From positions 124,001 to 188,000 of the forward strand of contig NZ_JQKP01000004.1 in the NCBI RefSeq assembly GCF_000746095.1: 64,000 nucleotides of DNA. Reading direction: 5' to 3'. The stretch is from Ferriphaselus sp. R-1 (GTDB lineage: Bacteria; Pseudomonadota; Gammaproteobacteria; Burkholderiales; Gallionellaceae). The position numbers and the translations under genes were made by a program. Shown here one piece after another: positions 1 through 11,470 of this stretch; positions within the stretch are counted from its first letter, which is position 1, and each line of letters opens with the position of its first letter. The notes under the pieces are model-generated. The model was not told where the DNA came from. It saw only the letters and a program-made list of their open reading frames with translations, and made no database searches.

Positions 1-352
1 GTCGGAGGGCCTATCCAGCGAGATGTCGGAACTAACGCAGAGCGACAGCACCGCCGCCCGTTTCGCGGTCGAATACTACGCACGCCAGGTGCGTGCCGCC
101 ATCGGCAGTTACGCCGCCAAGGTCGGCGGCCTGGACGCACTGGTGTTCACCGGCGGCATCGGCGAACACTCCGTCACAGTCCGCACACAGGTCTGCGCCA
201 CACTGGGATTTCTGGGATTCGGCCTTGACCCGGTCGCCAACCGCAACCACGCATCGCAGCTGAATGCACAGAACAGCAAACCCATACTCCGAGTCCAGGC
301 GGACGAAGAAGCCGAGATAGCCAGACTGACGCGGGACAACCTCGCCGCCTGA
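1..352 (+). CDS. ackA: Acetate kinase, C-terminal part (5' end outside window)
   Basis: This is the last 116 codons of a gene cut by the window edge; the reading frame is open from base 2 and ends at TGA 350-352. Acetate kinase interconverts acetate plus ATP and acetyl phosphate plus ADP in the cytoplasm. The fragment has the family's C-terminal ATPase-fold motif FTGGIGEHS (about base 149), preceded by the helix RQVRAAIGSYAAKVGGLDAL. The full protein is normally about 400 residues, so roughly 70 percent lies upstream. No pta gene is visible. The downstream hairpin has its T-run on the other strand and belongs to the convergent tRNA-Pro. Family assignment is good; the kinase domain core cannot be inspected. 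Confidence 0.88.
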   Translation, partial: SEGLSSEMSELTQSDSTAARFAVEYYARQVRAAIGSYAAKVGGLDALVFTGGIGEHSVTVRTQVCATLGFLGFGLDPVANRNHASQLNAQNSKPILRVQADEEAEIARLTRDNLAA

Positions 353-380
353 CGACGGCCCGGCGACACCTTCCTGACCA

Positions 381-408
381 AAAAGAAAAAGGCCGCATCG
401 CTGCGGCC
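381..408 (-). terminator. Rho-independent terminator of tRNA-Pro
   Basis: Bases 391-408 form a perfect 7-bp stem (GGCCGCA/TGCGGCC) with a TCGC loop. On the minus strand it is followed by the T-rich run TTTTTCTTTT (381-390). It lies 23 bases past the 3' end of tRNA-Pro. The plus strand has no T-run after the hairpin, so termination of ackA here is less likely. Confidence 0.8.
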
Positions 409-430
409 TAGCCTTGTCCATCTACTTGTC

Positions 431-507
<77 letters not shown>

Positions 508-516
508 AGGGCGCGG

Positions 517-522
517 ATTATA
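517..522 (-). promoter_or_regulatory. -10 box of the tRNA-Pro promoter
   Basis: The minus strand reads TATAAT at 522-517, followed by a GC-rich discriminator (CCGCGCCC) typical of stable-RNA promoters. A start site about 7 nt downstream would leave a leader of only about 3 nt before the mature tRNA 5' end at 507. The -35 region is weak (TTTCCC or CTTTCC at 16-17 bp spacing). Confidence 0.6.
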
Positions 523-762
523 ACAGAGCACAGCGAACGGGAAAGCGGTTTTACAGAGCCAAGCGACAAAGCGCGACTAGCCAGAGATTTAGCCTGAAAC
601 CATCCGCCGGACGATGCAGTCGGCCCTGCTCTTGGCTTAGTACCCTTGGGTTGATTTTCGTTGTTTTTAGGGTACGTTACGCACCAACGACGGGCTAACG
701 TTTACATTCACCGGCCTTGCGTGGCTTAATGAGCAAGGCTGGGTGCAATGATGCGTTGGGCC

Positions 763-1383
763 TCACGGCACAACTTTGTAAATTGGTTTGGGCTGACATT
801 CCTCTATGTAGGGACTGATAGATACAGGGAAATAGTGATGTCCCGTCGGAGCCACAGGCCTTCTACCTGACCGGTCAAAAGCATCTGCATCTCTGCTTCG
901 AATTTCTCGAAGCACCTCCAAGGCTTCTGATCCAATTGCCGCCGCAAACGCATTTTGAATTAGCTCAATAGATCGTGATGCTGATTCAGCTTCTTGGGCG
1001 TAGGTCTGCGCCTTGGCCTCATCGTTTGTTTCCAGCGCCAAAAATCGCGCCGTATTTTCCCGAGGAAGAAGCTGGACGTACTCGCACCAATCGAGTCGAA
1101 TCTTCTTCGCGTATTCATCATCATATCGGTTTTCGGCGATCAATTTATCGAACCAATTGCGCATAAGATTCCAATACATGTAGGCATCTCGTCCGTGTAT
1201 GCTGTCCGGGAGGTCGCAGTCGTAGGCAAGACGGCGTTCAAAATCCGCTTGCAGTCGGACAAGCTCCTGCTCGCTTAGCGAACTCTGCTGTATTGGGGCC
1301 ACTGCGGTCTTGCGACCCGCACGAATCATGAGCCACCAGGCGGCTATAGCTATAGTGGCGAATAAGAGCAAAAGGTATTCCAC
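763..1383 (-). CDS. Hypothetical single-pass membrane protein
   Basis: I do not recognise this 206-residue protein. It begins with a strong membrane segment (about residues 3-22, YLLLLFATIAIAAWWLMI), then a positively charged stop and a soluble, largely helical cytoplasmic domain rich in Trp, Tyr and acidic residues (WNLMRNWFDKLIAENRYDDE). The GTG at 1383 is chosen as start because GGAGG sits 5 nt upstream; a TTG at 1395 would overlap that ribosome-binding site. It follows the other unknown membrane protein (1456-2019) on the same strand with a 72-bp gap. Base composition is visibly less GC-rich than the flanking metabolic genes, which may mark an acquired segment. No function is proposed. 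Confidence 0.6.
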   Translation of the reverse strand: MEYLLLLFATIAIAAWWLMIRAGRKTAVAPIQQSSLSEQELVRLQADFERRLAYDCDLPDSIHGRDAYMYWNLMRNWFDKLIAENRYDDEYAKKIRLDWCEYVQLLPRENTARFLALETNDEAKAQTYAQEAESASRSIELIQNAFAAAIGSEALEVLREIRSRDADAFDRSGRRPVAPTGHHYFPVSISPYIEECQPKPIYKVVP

Positions 1384-1455
1384 GGGCACCTCCAAGGATT
1401 AGTGTGCGGCGGTTAGCAGTTGTGAGACCCAACGATCACCATAGAAGCATGGAAT

Positions 1456-2019
1456 TCATTTCGTGAACTCCTTCCCAGACTCTCTCATGTGATGAATAGC
1501 CTTACGTAGGTCCCTCTTGCGGAGCGTAAGGTCAATAATCTGAGAGCAATGCAGGTCTTTCAATTGTAGAAGCCGCCCACCACCTTCGATAGAGCCTGAC
1601 TTAATAAGCCGATCAGGTATCCGTTCTAGTCGGGTGGATGGCGGAAATTTTCCGAACACTGGAATCCCAAGAGTAATCCCGGTAGCCATGTAATCGAGGA
1701 TTCCATCCGGTGTTGAGTTGACCCGAAGGCGTTCGGCTGCTGCTCCCCACAATGTGCCCCTAAGTTCCTCATATGCAACACGTGCTCCATCATTCAGTGG
1801 AATGGTCCCGACGCGAACGATGAACTCTCGTGAGAGATACAGTACAGAAACAAAGACTACGATCGACCCAGAAGCAAGGTAATACGCGGGGATTTTAGAC
1901 ATCCAGCCGATTGCCGCGCAAACAACTGTTACAACCGTTGCAGGGGTTACCCCGAAGAAGCTCACAATCTGAAGCAGATCGGCTATCAGCGAAATGACGT
2001 ATTGGATTTTCTTCCTCAT
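1456..2019 (-). CDS. Hypothetical protein with two membrane helices
   Basis: Unknown protein of 187 residues if it starts at ATG 2019 (MRKKIQYVISL). An amphipathic N-terminal helix is followed by two close membrane segments (about residues 25-43 and 46-66) and a soluble C-terminal domain of about 120 residues with basic helices at its end (LRKRDLRKAIHHMRESG). The frame stays open upstream for 89 more codons to a GTG at 2286 that overlaps the end of pgi. That extension has no good ribosome-binding site and odd content, so I prefer the internal start, although AGAAAGA upstream of it is weak. The sequence is AT-richer than its neighbours. Its partner at 763-1383 is probably co-transcribed. Confidence 0.5.
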   Translation of the reverse strand: MRKKIQYVISLIADLLQIVSFFGVTPATVVTVVCAAIGWMSKIPAYYLASGSIVVFVSVLYLSREFIVRVGTIPLNDGARVAYEELRGTLWGAAAERLRVNSTPDGILDYMATGITLGIPVFGKFPPSTRLERIPDRLIKSGSIEGGGRLLQLKDLHCSQIIDLTLRKRDLRKAIHHMRESGKEFTK

Positions 2020-2267
2020 AGCCGTAGCAGTCTTTCTAAGGGACGTAACGTAATTTAGACGGCGTTGAAAAGTTGGGATGCCGTTTACTGCGCAAGCGTT
2101 GCGTGAAGAATCAAACTTCCAATCACTTACATATCTCCTCCCCGTATTTTCCGGCCTCAAAAGTGCGGAGACGGTGAAAGTCGTTTCATGAGGTGGCAAT
2201 TCGGCATTTCTACATGTTTTGCGGTTGGCGCGATCCGTGCGAGTTGGTGCGCAAGCGCACCCTGCTA

Positions 2268-3908
2268 CTACCGCCCCGCCAAACACCTCTTCAATAAATT
2301 CGTCGTCGAAGCATCGTGCGCGGAAAGTTCAACCTTGCCTTGCAGCTCCGGCAGGAGCTTTCCGGCGAGTTGCTTGCCGTATTCCACGCCCCATTGGTCG
2401 AAGGCGTTGATGTTCCACACTACGCTCTGGACATAGATTTTGTGCTCGTACAGGGCGATCAGCATGCCTAGCGTGTAGGGGTCGAGCAGGTCGTAGAGGA
2501 AGGTGTTGGTGGGACGGTTGCCGGGGAAGAGTTTGAAGGGCAGCAGGGTTTCCAGCGCTTCGCCGCTCATGCCTTGGGCTTCCAGTTCGGCGCGGGCTTC
2601 GACCTCGGTCTTGCCCAGCATCAGGGCTTCGGTCTGGGCCAGGCAGTTGGACAGCAGCATGGCGTGATGTTCGCCCAGCGGGTGATGGCTGCGGATGGGG
2701 GCCATGAAGTCGGCGGGGACGATGCGGGTGCCCTGGTGGATGAGCTGGTAGAACGAGTGCTGGCCGTTGGTGCCGGGCTCGCCCCAGACGGTGAAGTGGG
2801 TGTCGTAATCCACCGGCTGGCCCTGACGGTCCACGCATTTGCCGTTACTTTCCATCTCAAGCTGCTGGAGGTAGGCGGGCAGGCGGTGCAGGGATTGGTC
2901 GTAGGGCAGCACGGCGTAGGCGCCGCAGCCGTGGAAGTTGCCGTACCACACGCCCAGCATGCCGAGGATGACGGGCATGTTGCGCTCGAAGGACGCGTCG
3001 CGGAAGTGTTCGTCCATCGCCCGCGCGCCTGCCAGCAACTGGCGGAAGTTGTCCATGCCGACATACAGCGCGATGGGCAGGCCGATGGCCGACCACAGCG
3101 AGTAGCGGCCACCGACCCAATCCCAGAACTCGAACACGTTAGCCGGATCGATGCCGAACTGGCCGGTGGCCTTGAGGTTGGTGGACACCGCGCAGAAATG
3201 TTTGCTCACCGCCGCCTCACTGCCCAGTTGCTCGACCAGCCAGGCGCGCGCCGAACGGGCGTTGGTCAGCGTTTCCTGGGTGGTGAAGGTCTTGGAGCTG
3301 ACGATGAACAGCGTGGCTTCAGCATCGACCTTTTTCAGCGTTTCGACCAGATCGGCAGCGTCCACGTTGGAGACGAAGTGCGCCTGCATCTCGGGATGGC
3401 CGTAAGGCTTGAGCGCCTCGCACACCATCAGCGGGCCCAGCGCCGAGCCGCCGATACCGATGTTGACGATATGGCGTAGCGGCTTGCCGGTGTGGCCGCG
3501 CCACGCGCCGCCGCGCACGGCTTCGGTGAAGCGGGCCAGATCGTCGAGCACGCGGTGCACGTCCGGCACCACGTTCTTGCCGTCCACCAGAATCTCGGCA
3601 CCCAGCGGCGCGCGCAGGGCGGTGTGCAGCACGGCACGGTTTTCGCTGGTGTTGATCTTGTCGCCGCCCAGCATCTTCGCCGTCCACTCGCCCACACCTG
3701 ACTGGCGCGCCAGATCGAGCAGCAGCTTCAGCGTCTCGTCGCTGAGGCGGTTCTTGGAATAGTCGAACAGCAGGCCATCGAGCTGGAGCGAGAATCTGTC
3801 GAAGCGACCCGTATCTGCCGCGAACATCTCGCGCATGGTCTGGTTGCTGATCTGCGATCGATGGGCAAGCAAGGCCTGCCAAGCAGGGGATTGGGTCAGT
3901 TTCGACAT
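2268..3908 (-). CDS. pgi: Glucose-6-phosphate isomerase
   Basis: It interconverts glucose 6-phosphate and fructose 6-phosphate in glycolysis and gluconeogenesis. The 546-residue product matches the usual length of about 550 (E. coli 549). Visible family features are the SIS sugar-phosphate fold, the sequence [14 protein letters not shown], the signature [17 protein letters not shown], the catalytic-Glu region [14 protein letters not shown], and the C-terminal [14 protein letters not shown] 3908 is preferred to an upstream in-frame start at 3956 because GAGAAA lies about 6 nt before it and the protein then aligns with known N-termini ([16 protein letters not shown]). The gene lies on the same strand after glgB and the DUF2934 gene, consistent with a hexose-phosphate/glycogen cluster. 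Confidence 0.97.
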   Translation of the reverse strand: MSKLTQSPAWQALLAHRSQISNQTMREMFAADTGRFDRFSLQLDGLLFDYSKNRLSDETLKLLLDLARQSGVGEWTAKMLGGDKINTSENRAVLHTALRAPLGAEILVDGKNVVPDVHRVLDDLARFTEAVRGGAWRGHTGKPLRHIVNIGIGGSALGPLMVCEALKPYGHPEMQAHFVSNVDAADLVETLKKVDAEATLFIVSSKTFTTQETLTNARSARAWLVEQLGSEAAVSKHFCAVSTNLKATGQFGIDPANVFEFWDWVGGRYSLWSAIGLPIALYVGMDNFRQLLAGARAMDEHFRDASFERNMPVILGMLGVWYGNFHGCGAYAVLPYDQSLHRLPAYLQQLEMESNGKCVDRQGQPVDYDTHFTVWGEPGTNGQHSFYQLIHQGTRIVPADFMAPIRSHHPLGEHHAMLLSNCLAQTEALMLGKTEVEARAELEAQGMSGEALETLLPFKLFPGNRPTNTFLYDLLDPYTLGMLIALYEHKIYVQSVVWNINAFDQWGVEYGKQLAGKLLPELQGKVELSAHDASTTNLLKRCLAGR

Positions 3909-4002
3909 GTCATTTCTCGTTGTTTCGGGCAGTGCCGGCTGAATAACCACAGACACCCGGGCGGAGCCGATCTCACCGCTCCGGGCGACTTTATACCTTG
4001 AG

Positions 4003-4365
4003 CTAGATCAGTTCGATGTGGATATCGATCTCACGTTCGGCAGCCAGCCAATCGTCGTGCTCGTATCCGGTGAGGAAGCCGCGACGCTCAGCGATGAAAT
4101 AAGCGGCCATCGCCACCATCTCGCGCCGCTGTTGGTGCGTCACTTTTTGTTTCTCTACTTTCTTCGCTGCCGCCTTGCGTGGCTTGGCTGCAGGCTTGTC
4201 CACGCCCGCCTCGGCGGCTTTCGCCCGAGGTGCACGGGGTTTCTTCGCCGGTGCTGCCTCGGCAGCCGCTACCGCAGCGGGTTTCGCCGTGGTTTCTGCA
4301 CTCGCCGCCTTGGCCTTGCTGGCGCGCGGTTTCTTGATCACTGCGTCACTGGATTTGTCCGTCAT
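4003..4365 (-). CDS. DUF2934 protein with histone-H1-like tail
   Basis: A 120-residue protein in two parts. Residues 1-75 are a low-complexity Ala/Lys/Pro-rich tail with repeated KPRA and AKAA-type units, like bacterial H1-like DNA-binding tails. Residues 78-118 match DUF2934: [17 protein letters not shown] followed by [14 protein letters not shown] 4365 has AGGAGA about 6 nt upstream. The gene sits between glgB (53 bp) and pgi (94 bp) on the same strand. DUF2934 proteins have been noted near glycogen genes in other proteobacteria, but I know no established function. The tail suggests binding to nucleic acid or another polyanion, which is inference only. Confidence 0.85.
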   Translation of the reverse strand: MTDKSSDAVIKKPRASKAKAASAETTAKPAAVAAAEAAPAKKPRAPRAKAAEAGVDKPAAKPRKAAAKKVEKQKVTHQQRREMVAMAAYFIAERRGFLTGYEHDDWLAAEREIDIHIELI

Positions 4366-4417
4366 GATGTTCTCCTGTCAATTCAAACCGGGCGTACCTG
4401 TAAGGTCGCCAATAAAA

Positions 4418-6607
4418 CTACACCAACTTCAAGATGACACACGCCAACGGCGGCAGCTGGATAGGGGCCGAGTGGGCCTGTCCCATCCATGGCATGGCCT
4501 CCGCCTGCAACTCCCCGCCATTGCCGATGTTACCGCCGCCATAATACTGTGAATCACTGTTGAATATCTCGCGCCATTGGCCGCCGCAGGGCAAGCCCTG
4601 ACGGAAATCGTGTCGCGGCACCGGCGTGAAATTGAGCACCACCACCACGGTCTCGCCGTGGCGACCGCGCCGCTGGAACGACATGAGCGAACGCTCGGCA
4701 TCCTGACAGTCGATCCAGGCAAAGCCGTCCTGCTCGAAATCCAGCTCATGCAAGGCAGGCAGGTCGCGGTACAGGCGGTTCAGGTCACGCGACAGGTTCT
4801 GCACGCCCTGATGATAGAGCTGCACCAGTTGCCACCAGTCCACTTCCCAGCCAGAGCGCCACTCGTGGCCCTGCCCCAGCTCGTTGCCCATGAAGTTGAG
4901 CTTCTTGCCCGGGCTGGTCATCTGGTAGGCCAGCAACAGGCGCAGGTTGGCGAACTTCTGCCAGGCATCGCCCGGCATCTTGCCCAGCAGCGAATACTTG
5001 CCGTGCACCACTTCGTCGTGCGAGAACGGCAGCACGAAGTTCTCGGAATAGGCGTAGAGCTGGCCGAACGTGAGCTGGTTGAAATGGAAACGGCGGTGCA
5101 CGGGGTCGTGTTCCATGAAGCTCAGGGTGTCGTTCATCCAGCCCATGTTCCACTTCATCGAGAAGCCCAGCCCGCCCAGATACACGGGGCGCGACACCGC
5201 AGGCCAGGAGGTGGATTCTTCCGCCACCGTCAGCGCGCCGGGGAAGCTGTCGTGCACCATGATGTTCAGTTCGCGCAGGAAAGCCATCGCGTCCAGGTTC
5301 TCGCGCCCGCCGTACTTGTTCGGTATCCACTCGCCCTGCTTGCGCGAGTAGTCCAGGTAGAGCATGGAAGCGACCGCATCCACGCGCAGGCCATCGAAGT
5401 GGAACTCGGACAGCCAATAGTGCGCGCTGGAGAGCAGGAAACTCTTCACCTCGTTGCGCCCGAAATTGAAGATGTGCGTACCCCAATCTTGATGGAAGCC
5501 GAGGCGCGGGTCTTCGTGTTCGTACAGCGCGGTGCCGTCGTAACGGGCCAGCGCGAAACTGTCCTGCGGGAAGTGCGCCGGGACCCAGTCCAGCAACACG
5601 CCGATGTTTGCCTGGTGGCAGGTGTCGATGAAATAGGCCAGATCGTCGGGTGAGCCGAAGCGGCTGCTGGCCGCGAAATAGCCGGTGCACTGATAGCCCC
5701 AGCTCTCATCCAGCGGATGTTCGGAGACCGGCAACAGCTCGATGTGGGTGTAGCCCATGTCGGTGACATAGGGGACCAGTTGGTCGGCCAGCTCGCGGTA
5801 GCTGTAGAAACGCCCGTCCGGATGACGCTTCCACGAACCGGCATGGATCTCGTAGATGTTCATCGGGGCATGCAGCCAATCCAGCTGCGCGCGCCGTTGC
5901 AACCAAGCGCCGTCGCCCCAGCGATGCGAAAGCTTCGCGCCAGCGCGGGCGGCATTGCCCGGACGCACCTCGAACTCATGCGCATACGGGTCGATCTTGA
6001 CCTGCAGATTGCCGCTGGTGCTGCGTATCTCGTAGCGATACAGCGCCCCCGGCGACAGCTCGGGGATGAACAGTTCCCACACCCCGCTGCTACCGTGCAC
6101 GGCCATCGGGTTCACCCGTCCGTCCCAGCGATTGAACTCGCCCACCACGCTGACGCGCTCAGCATTCGGTGCCCAGACCGCAAAACGCACGCCGATTACG
6201 CCATCGACTTGCGCCGGGTGCGAGCCCAGCACGCGATAGCCTTGGTACAAACGGCCTTCGTTGAACAGGTGCAGGTCGAAACTGGAGATTTGCGGAGCGA
6301 AGGCGTAAGCGTCGTAGAGGGTGCGCTCGCCCTCTGCAGAACCGAGCTGCAAACGATAGGGGCGTTTGGGTTGCGTCTTGCCGCGCCACTCGAACAGCCC
6401 GTCGGGATGGACCCGCTGCAGCGGCTCGCGACCTTCTGCCGTCTCCAGCCAGACTTGGTCCGCATACGGCTGGAAGGAGCGCAGCACAAAACCGTCGGGC
6501 ACTTCATGCAGCCCCAGAAAACCGAAGGGGTCGTGCAACTGCCCCCGTAGCAGCGATTCAATCCGTGGATCTGGCGTAGAGCGCGTATTCTTTTTCATGG
6601 TGGGCAC
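4418..6607 (-). CDS. glgB: 1,4-alpha-glucan branching enzyme
   Basis: It makes alpha-1,6 branches in glycogen. The 729-residue protein has the full GlgB layout: N-terminal domain and CBM48 (about residues 20-220, with [19 protein letters not shown]), the GH13 barrel and an all-beta C-terminal domain. Catalytic motifs are visible: the nucleophile Asp in [12 protein letters not shown], the acid/base Glu in [11 protein letters not shown], and [10 protein letters not shown]. Length equals E. coli GlgB (728). The start could be GTG 6607 or ATG 6598; neither has a convincing ribosome-binding site. glgA, glgC and glgX are absent here; glgP lies 48 kb away. glgB is divergent from clpB, with TATAGT about 20 nt upstream as a weak -10 candidate. 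Confidence 0.96.
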   Translation of the reverse strand: MPTMKKNTRSTPDPRIESLLRGQLHDPFGFLGLHEVPDGFVLRSFQPYADQVWLETAEGREPLQRVHPDGLFEWRGKTQPKRPYRLQLGSAEGERTLYDAYAFAPQISSFDLHLFNEGRLYQGYRVLGSHPAQVDGVIGVRFAVWAPNAERVSVVGEFNRWDGRVNPMAVHGSSGVWELFIPELSPGALYRYEIRSTSGNLQVKIDPYAHEFEVRPGNAARAGAKLSHRWGDGAWLQRRAQLDWLHAPMNIYEIHAGSWKRHPDGRFYSYRELADQLVPYVTDMGYTHIELLPVSEHPLDESWGYQCTGYFAASSRFGSPDDLAYFIDTCHQANIGVLLDWVPAHFPQDSFALARYDGTALYEHEDPRLGFHQDWGTHIFNFGRNEVKSFLLSSAHYWLSEFHFDGLRVDAVASMLYLDYSRKQGEWIPNKYGGRENLDAMAFLRELNIMVHDSFPGALTVAEESTSWPAVSRPVYLGGLGFSMKWNMGWMNDTLSFMEHDPVHRRFHFNQLTFGQLYAYSENFVLPFSHDEVVHGKYSLLGKMPGDAWQKFANLRLLLAYQMTSPGKKLNFMGNELGQGHEWRSGWEVDWWQLVQLYHQGVQNLSRDLNRLYRDLPALHELDFEQDGFAWIDCQDAERSLMSFQRRGRHGETVVVVLNFTPVPRHDFRQGLPCGGQWREIFNSDSQYYGGGNIGNGGELQAEAMPWMGQAHSAPIQLPPLACVILKLV

Positions 6608-6690
6608 GGTGTCGATGACGGGTGAACTATACCTGAAACCGCCCAGACTGGGGCATCTCCCGGACGCAGGCGGGGTTATAAGCGCAGCAT

Positions 6691-6718
6691 CTTGAAATCG
6701 CCATCAGCCGCCCCATCT
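6691..6718 (+). promoter_or_regulatory. Sigma-32 (RpoH) heat-shock promoter of clpB
   Basis: CTTGAAA (6691-6697), a 13-bp spacer, then CCCCATCT (6711-6718). The RpoH consensus is CTTGAAA-N11-16-CCCCATNT, so both boxes match almost perfectly. Transcription would start near 6725, giving a leader of about 27 nt before the clpB ATG at 6752. Placement before a known heat-shock gene supports the call. Confidence 0.92.
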
Positions 6719-6751
6719 TGCCGGACAATGAAACTTCCACGAGGAGCTGCC

Positions 6752-9337
<2,586 letters not shown>

Positions 9338-9391
9338 CCTGCGGGAGCAGAGCTAAGGCTGGCGAGCCCCGTCTGCTCGCAGGCCCCTCCA

Positions 9392-9428
9392 TGCCGTGGC
9401 TGCCGATCGACCGGCAGCCACGGCACCT
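9392..9428 (+). terminator. Strong hairpin terminator after clpB
   Basis: A perfect 14-bp stem, TGCCGTGGCTGCCG (9392-9405) with its complement at 9412-9425, loop ATCGAC, followed on the plus strand by only a short T-run (CCTTT). It sits between the convergent ends of clpB and the lipoprotein hydrolase gene, so it may stop transcription from both sides. Confidence 0.7.
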
Positions 9429-9451
9429 TTCAGGTAAGGAGCTCGCCCCGC

Positions 9452-10450
9452 TTATCGCCCTGAGGTCGCGGCAACAGGCGACAAGGACTCATCTTGGTAT
9501 ACGCGCGCCAGCATCTGTCTGAACGCGGCGATGCGGTCTGGTGCCGTGCGCGACAACACGCCCTGCTCCTGTAGCGTGGTGATGAGTTTGAGCGGTGCCT
9601 TGCGCTTGTCGCCGACGATCTCGACATGGCCCGCACGCACTTCGACTCGCCGCGAGCGGGGAAAACTCTCGATCACCGCATTGCGCTGCTCGTCGAGCGA
9701 AAACACATCGTCGCTCTCAAGACAGCGCCCATCCTGCTCCCGCCGGCAGGTGTTGCGCTCGTCGGTGTCGATCTTCAAATAGTCGTCGACCTCAGGAGCC
9801 AGCGCCCCCGGTTTGCGGATGAAGTCAGACGCAGAAGTGATGTCCATCCACTTCGCGCCGGTGACGATGTAACAGCTTACCGGCAGGAGACCGACCGTCA
9901 GCCAACCCAGCCACTGCTTGCCGCAGGTCTCGGCAGAGCCGATACCGTTGAACGGGCCGGAGATGGTGACCAGACGCAGAGAGGTCTGCCGTTGGGATGG
10001 CACCACCGAAAGCTCAGTGAGCGACTTGCGGGCGACCAAGGCCCCCTGGCTGTGTCCGATGACGGTGATCTGAGGTATGCGTGTCTGCTCCGCGAGCTGG
10101 TGCACGGCGTTGCGCAAGGCAGTCGCGCTTTTGGCCAGGCCATCCCGGTCGTCGTAGGTAAAGCAGGCAGTCTGCTGGCCTTGAAAGGCCAGCACCTGTG
10201 CCAACCCCCGGAACTGTCCGGATGAACCGAAGCAGCCATGCGTGAGCACATTGACCGGCTGGCTTGAGTTCAGTTGCAGACGGCGGTCCGGATTGTCGGT
10301 ACAGGGCCCCAGACCCGGGATGCTGAGCGTGACATCGGCGGGGGGCAGCTTGCCTTGCTCCATGTGGTAATAGGCCGCATCAGGCTTGTCGCGCAGGGCG
10401 CATCCGCCCAGCAGAACCAGAGCGAAACATAATGCCTTGGCAGGTCTCAA
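9452..10450 (-). CDS. Lipoprotein alpha/beta hydrolase (lipase/esterase-like)
   Basis: A 332-residue predicted lipoprotein: the signal peptide ends in lipobox LLGGC with the acylated Cys at 17. The alpha/beta-hydrolase fold is shown by the oxyanion HG turn (VNVLTHGCFGSSGQF, His71-Gly72) and the nucleophile elbow IGHSQG with Ser134. A weak downstream stretch after LRLVTISGPFNGIGSAET resembles lipases such as LipA. The substrate is not known; an esterase or lipase acting in the periplasm or at the outer membrane is the family expectation. It follows psd on the same strand with a 72-bp gap. Several extra Cys residues suggest disulfides. Confidence 0.75.
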   Translation of the reverse strand: MRPAKALCFALVLLGGCALRDKPDAAYYHMEQGKLPPADVTLSIPGLGPCTDNPDRRLQLNSSQPVNVLTHGCFGSSGQFRGLAQVLAFQGQQTACFTYDDRDGLAKSATALRNAVHQLAEQTRIPQITVIGHSQGALVARKSLTELSVVPSQRQTSLRLVTISGPFNGIGSAETCGKQWLGWLTVGLLPVSCYIVTGAKWMDITSASDFIRKPGALAPEVDDYLKIDTDERNTCRREQDGRCLESDDVFSLDEQRNAVIESFPRSRRVEVRAGHVEIVGDKRKAPLKLITTLQEQGVLSRTAPDRIAAFRQMLARVYQDESLSPVAATSGR

Positions 10451-10522
10451 GTGCCATCTCCCGTGGGTAGAGATCGTGACGACCCGCTCTCACCCTTGGT
10501 CACAGGCAGGCGCACGAAAAGA

Positions 10523-11383
10523 TCAGGCAGGCGCATTCCCCATCACCTCGCCCAAACGTACCGGCGCAGCGGCTGCCCAAACCGGGTTGAATTCCAGCAC
10601 ACCCTGCGGGAACAGCATCACCACGGTGGAGCCGAGCAGGAAGCGGCCCATCTCCGCGCCTTGTTCCAGGCGAATATCCTGATCGTCGTAGCGCCATTCG
10701 CGCACGCTGCCGGGGCGCGGCGGATTGACCACGCCATGCCACACGGTAGCCATACTGCCGACGATGGTGGCGCCGACCAGGGTCAGCACAAACTGGAAGG
10801 TCTTGCCATCGCGCTCGCCGTCAAACACGCAGACCACGCGCTCGTTGCGGGCGAACAGTCCGGGCACACCGCGCGCGGTGGTGGGGTTGACCGAAAACAG
10901 CTCGCCCGGCACGTGGATCATGCGGCGCAAGCGTCCGGCGCAGGGCATGTGGATGCGGTGGTAGTCGCGCGGGCTGAGATACAGGGTGGCGAAGCTGCCG
11001 TTGTCGAATTGCGCGGCCAGCGCCGCATCGCCGCCGACCAGCGCGGTGGTGGTGTAGCTGTGTCCCTTGGCCTGGAAGATGCTGTCGCGCTCGATGCCGC
11101 CAAATTGGCTGATCGCGCCGTCCACCGGGCAGATGAACGCGGCTTCGGCCTGCGGACGTGCGCCCGCGCACAGGGCTCGGGTGAAGAATTCGTTGAAGCT
11201 GGCGTAACTGGCGATGTCCGGGTTGGCGGCTTCCTGCATATCGACCCGGTAACGCGCCACGAAGCGGCGGATCACTGCCGTGGTCAGCCCGCCCAGCCGG
11301 GCATTGGCGAACTTGCCCGCCAGTACGGTGAGCAACTGCTTGGGCATCAGGTATTGCGGCAAAACCGCCAGGCGATCAGACAC
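10523..11383 (-). CDS. psd: Phosphatidylserine decarboxylase proenzyme
   Basis: It converts phosphatidylserine to phosphatidylethanolamine at the inner membrane. The proenzyme cleaves itself at LGST (residues 250-253), leaving a pyruvoyl group from Ser252 on the alpha chain. The family triad is visible: Asp88 in CPVDGA, His145 in YHRIHMP and Ser252, each two residues off the E. coli numbering (90/147/254). Length is 286 against 322 in E. coli, normal for short bacterial forms. In many betaproteobacteria psd lies between ilvC and pssA; here pssA is 25 kb away and psd is downstream of an rRNA methyltransferase paralogue. Confidence 0.96.
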   Translation of the reverse strand: MSDRLAVLPQYLMPKQLLTVLAGKFANARLGGLTTAVIRRFVARYRVDMQEAANPDIASYASFNEFFTRALCAGARPQAEAAFICPVDGAISQFGGIERDSIFQAKGHSYTTTALVGGDAALAAQFDNGSFATLYLSPRDYHRIHMPCAGRLRRMIHVPGELFSVNPTTARGVPGLFARNERVVCVFDGERDGKTFQFVLTLVGATIVGSMATVWHGVVNPPRPGSVREWRYDDQDIRLEQGAEMGRFLLGSTVVMLFPQGVLEFNPVWAAAAPVRLGEVMGNAPA

Positions 11384-11470
11384 GGGAATTTCCTGCGACG
11401 CGAAAGGCGCGGATTATAGCGGCGATGGCGAGAAAAAACCTGTGCAATTCATGGCTTGCCATGAGCTGGG

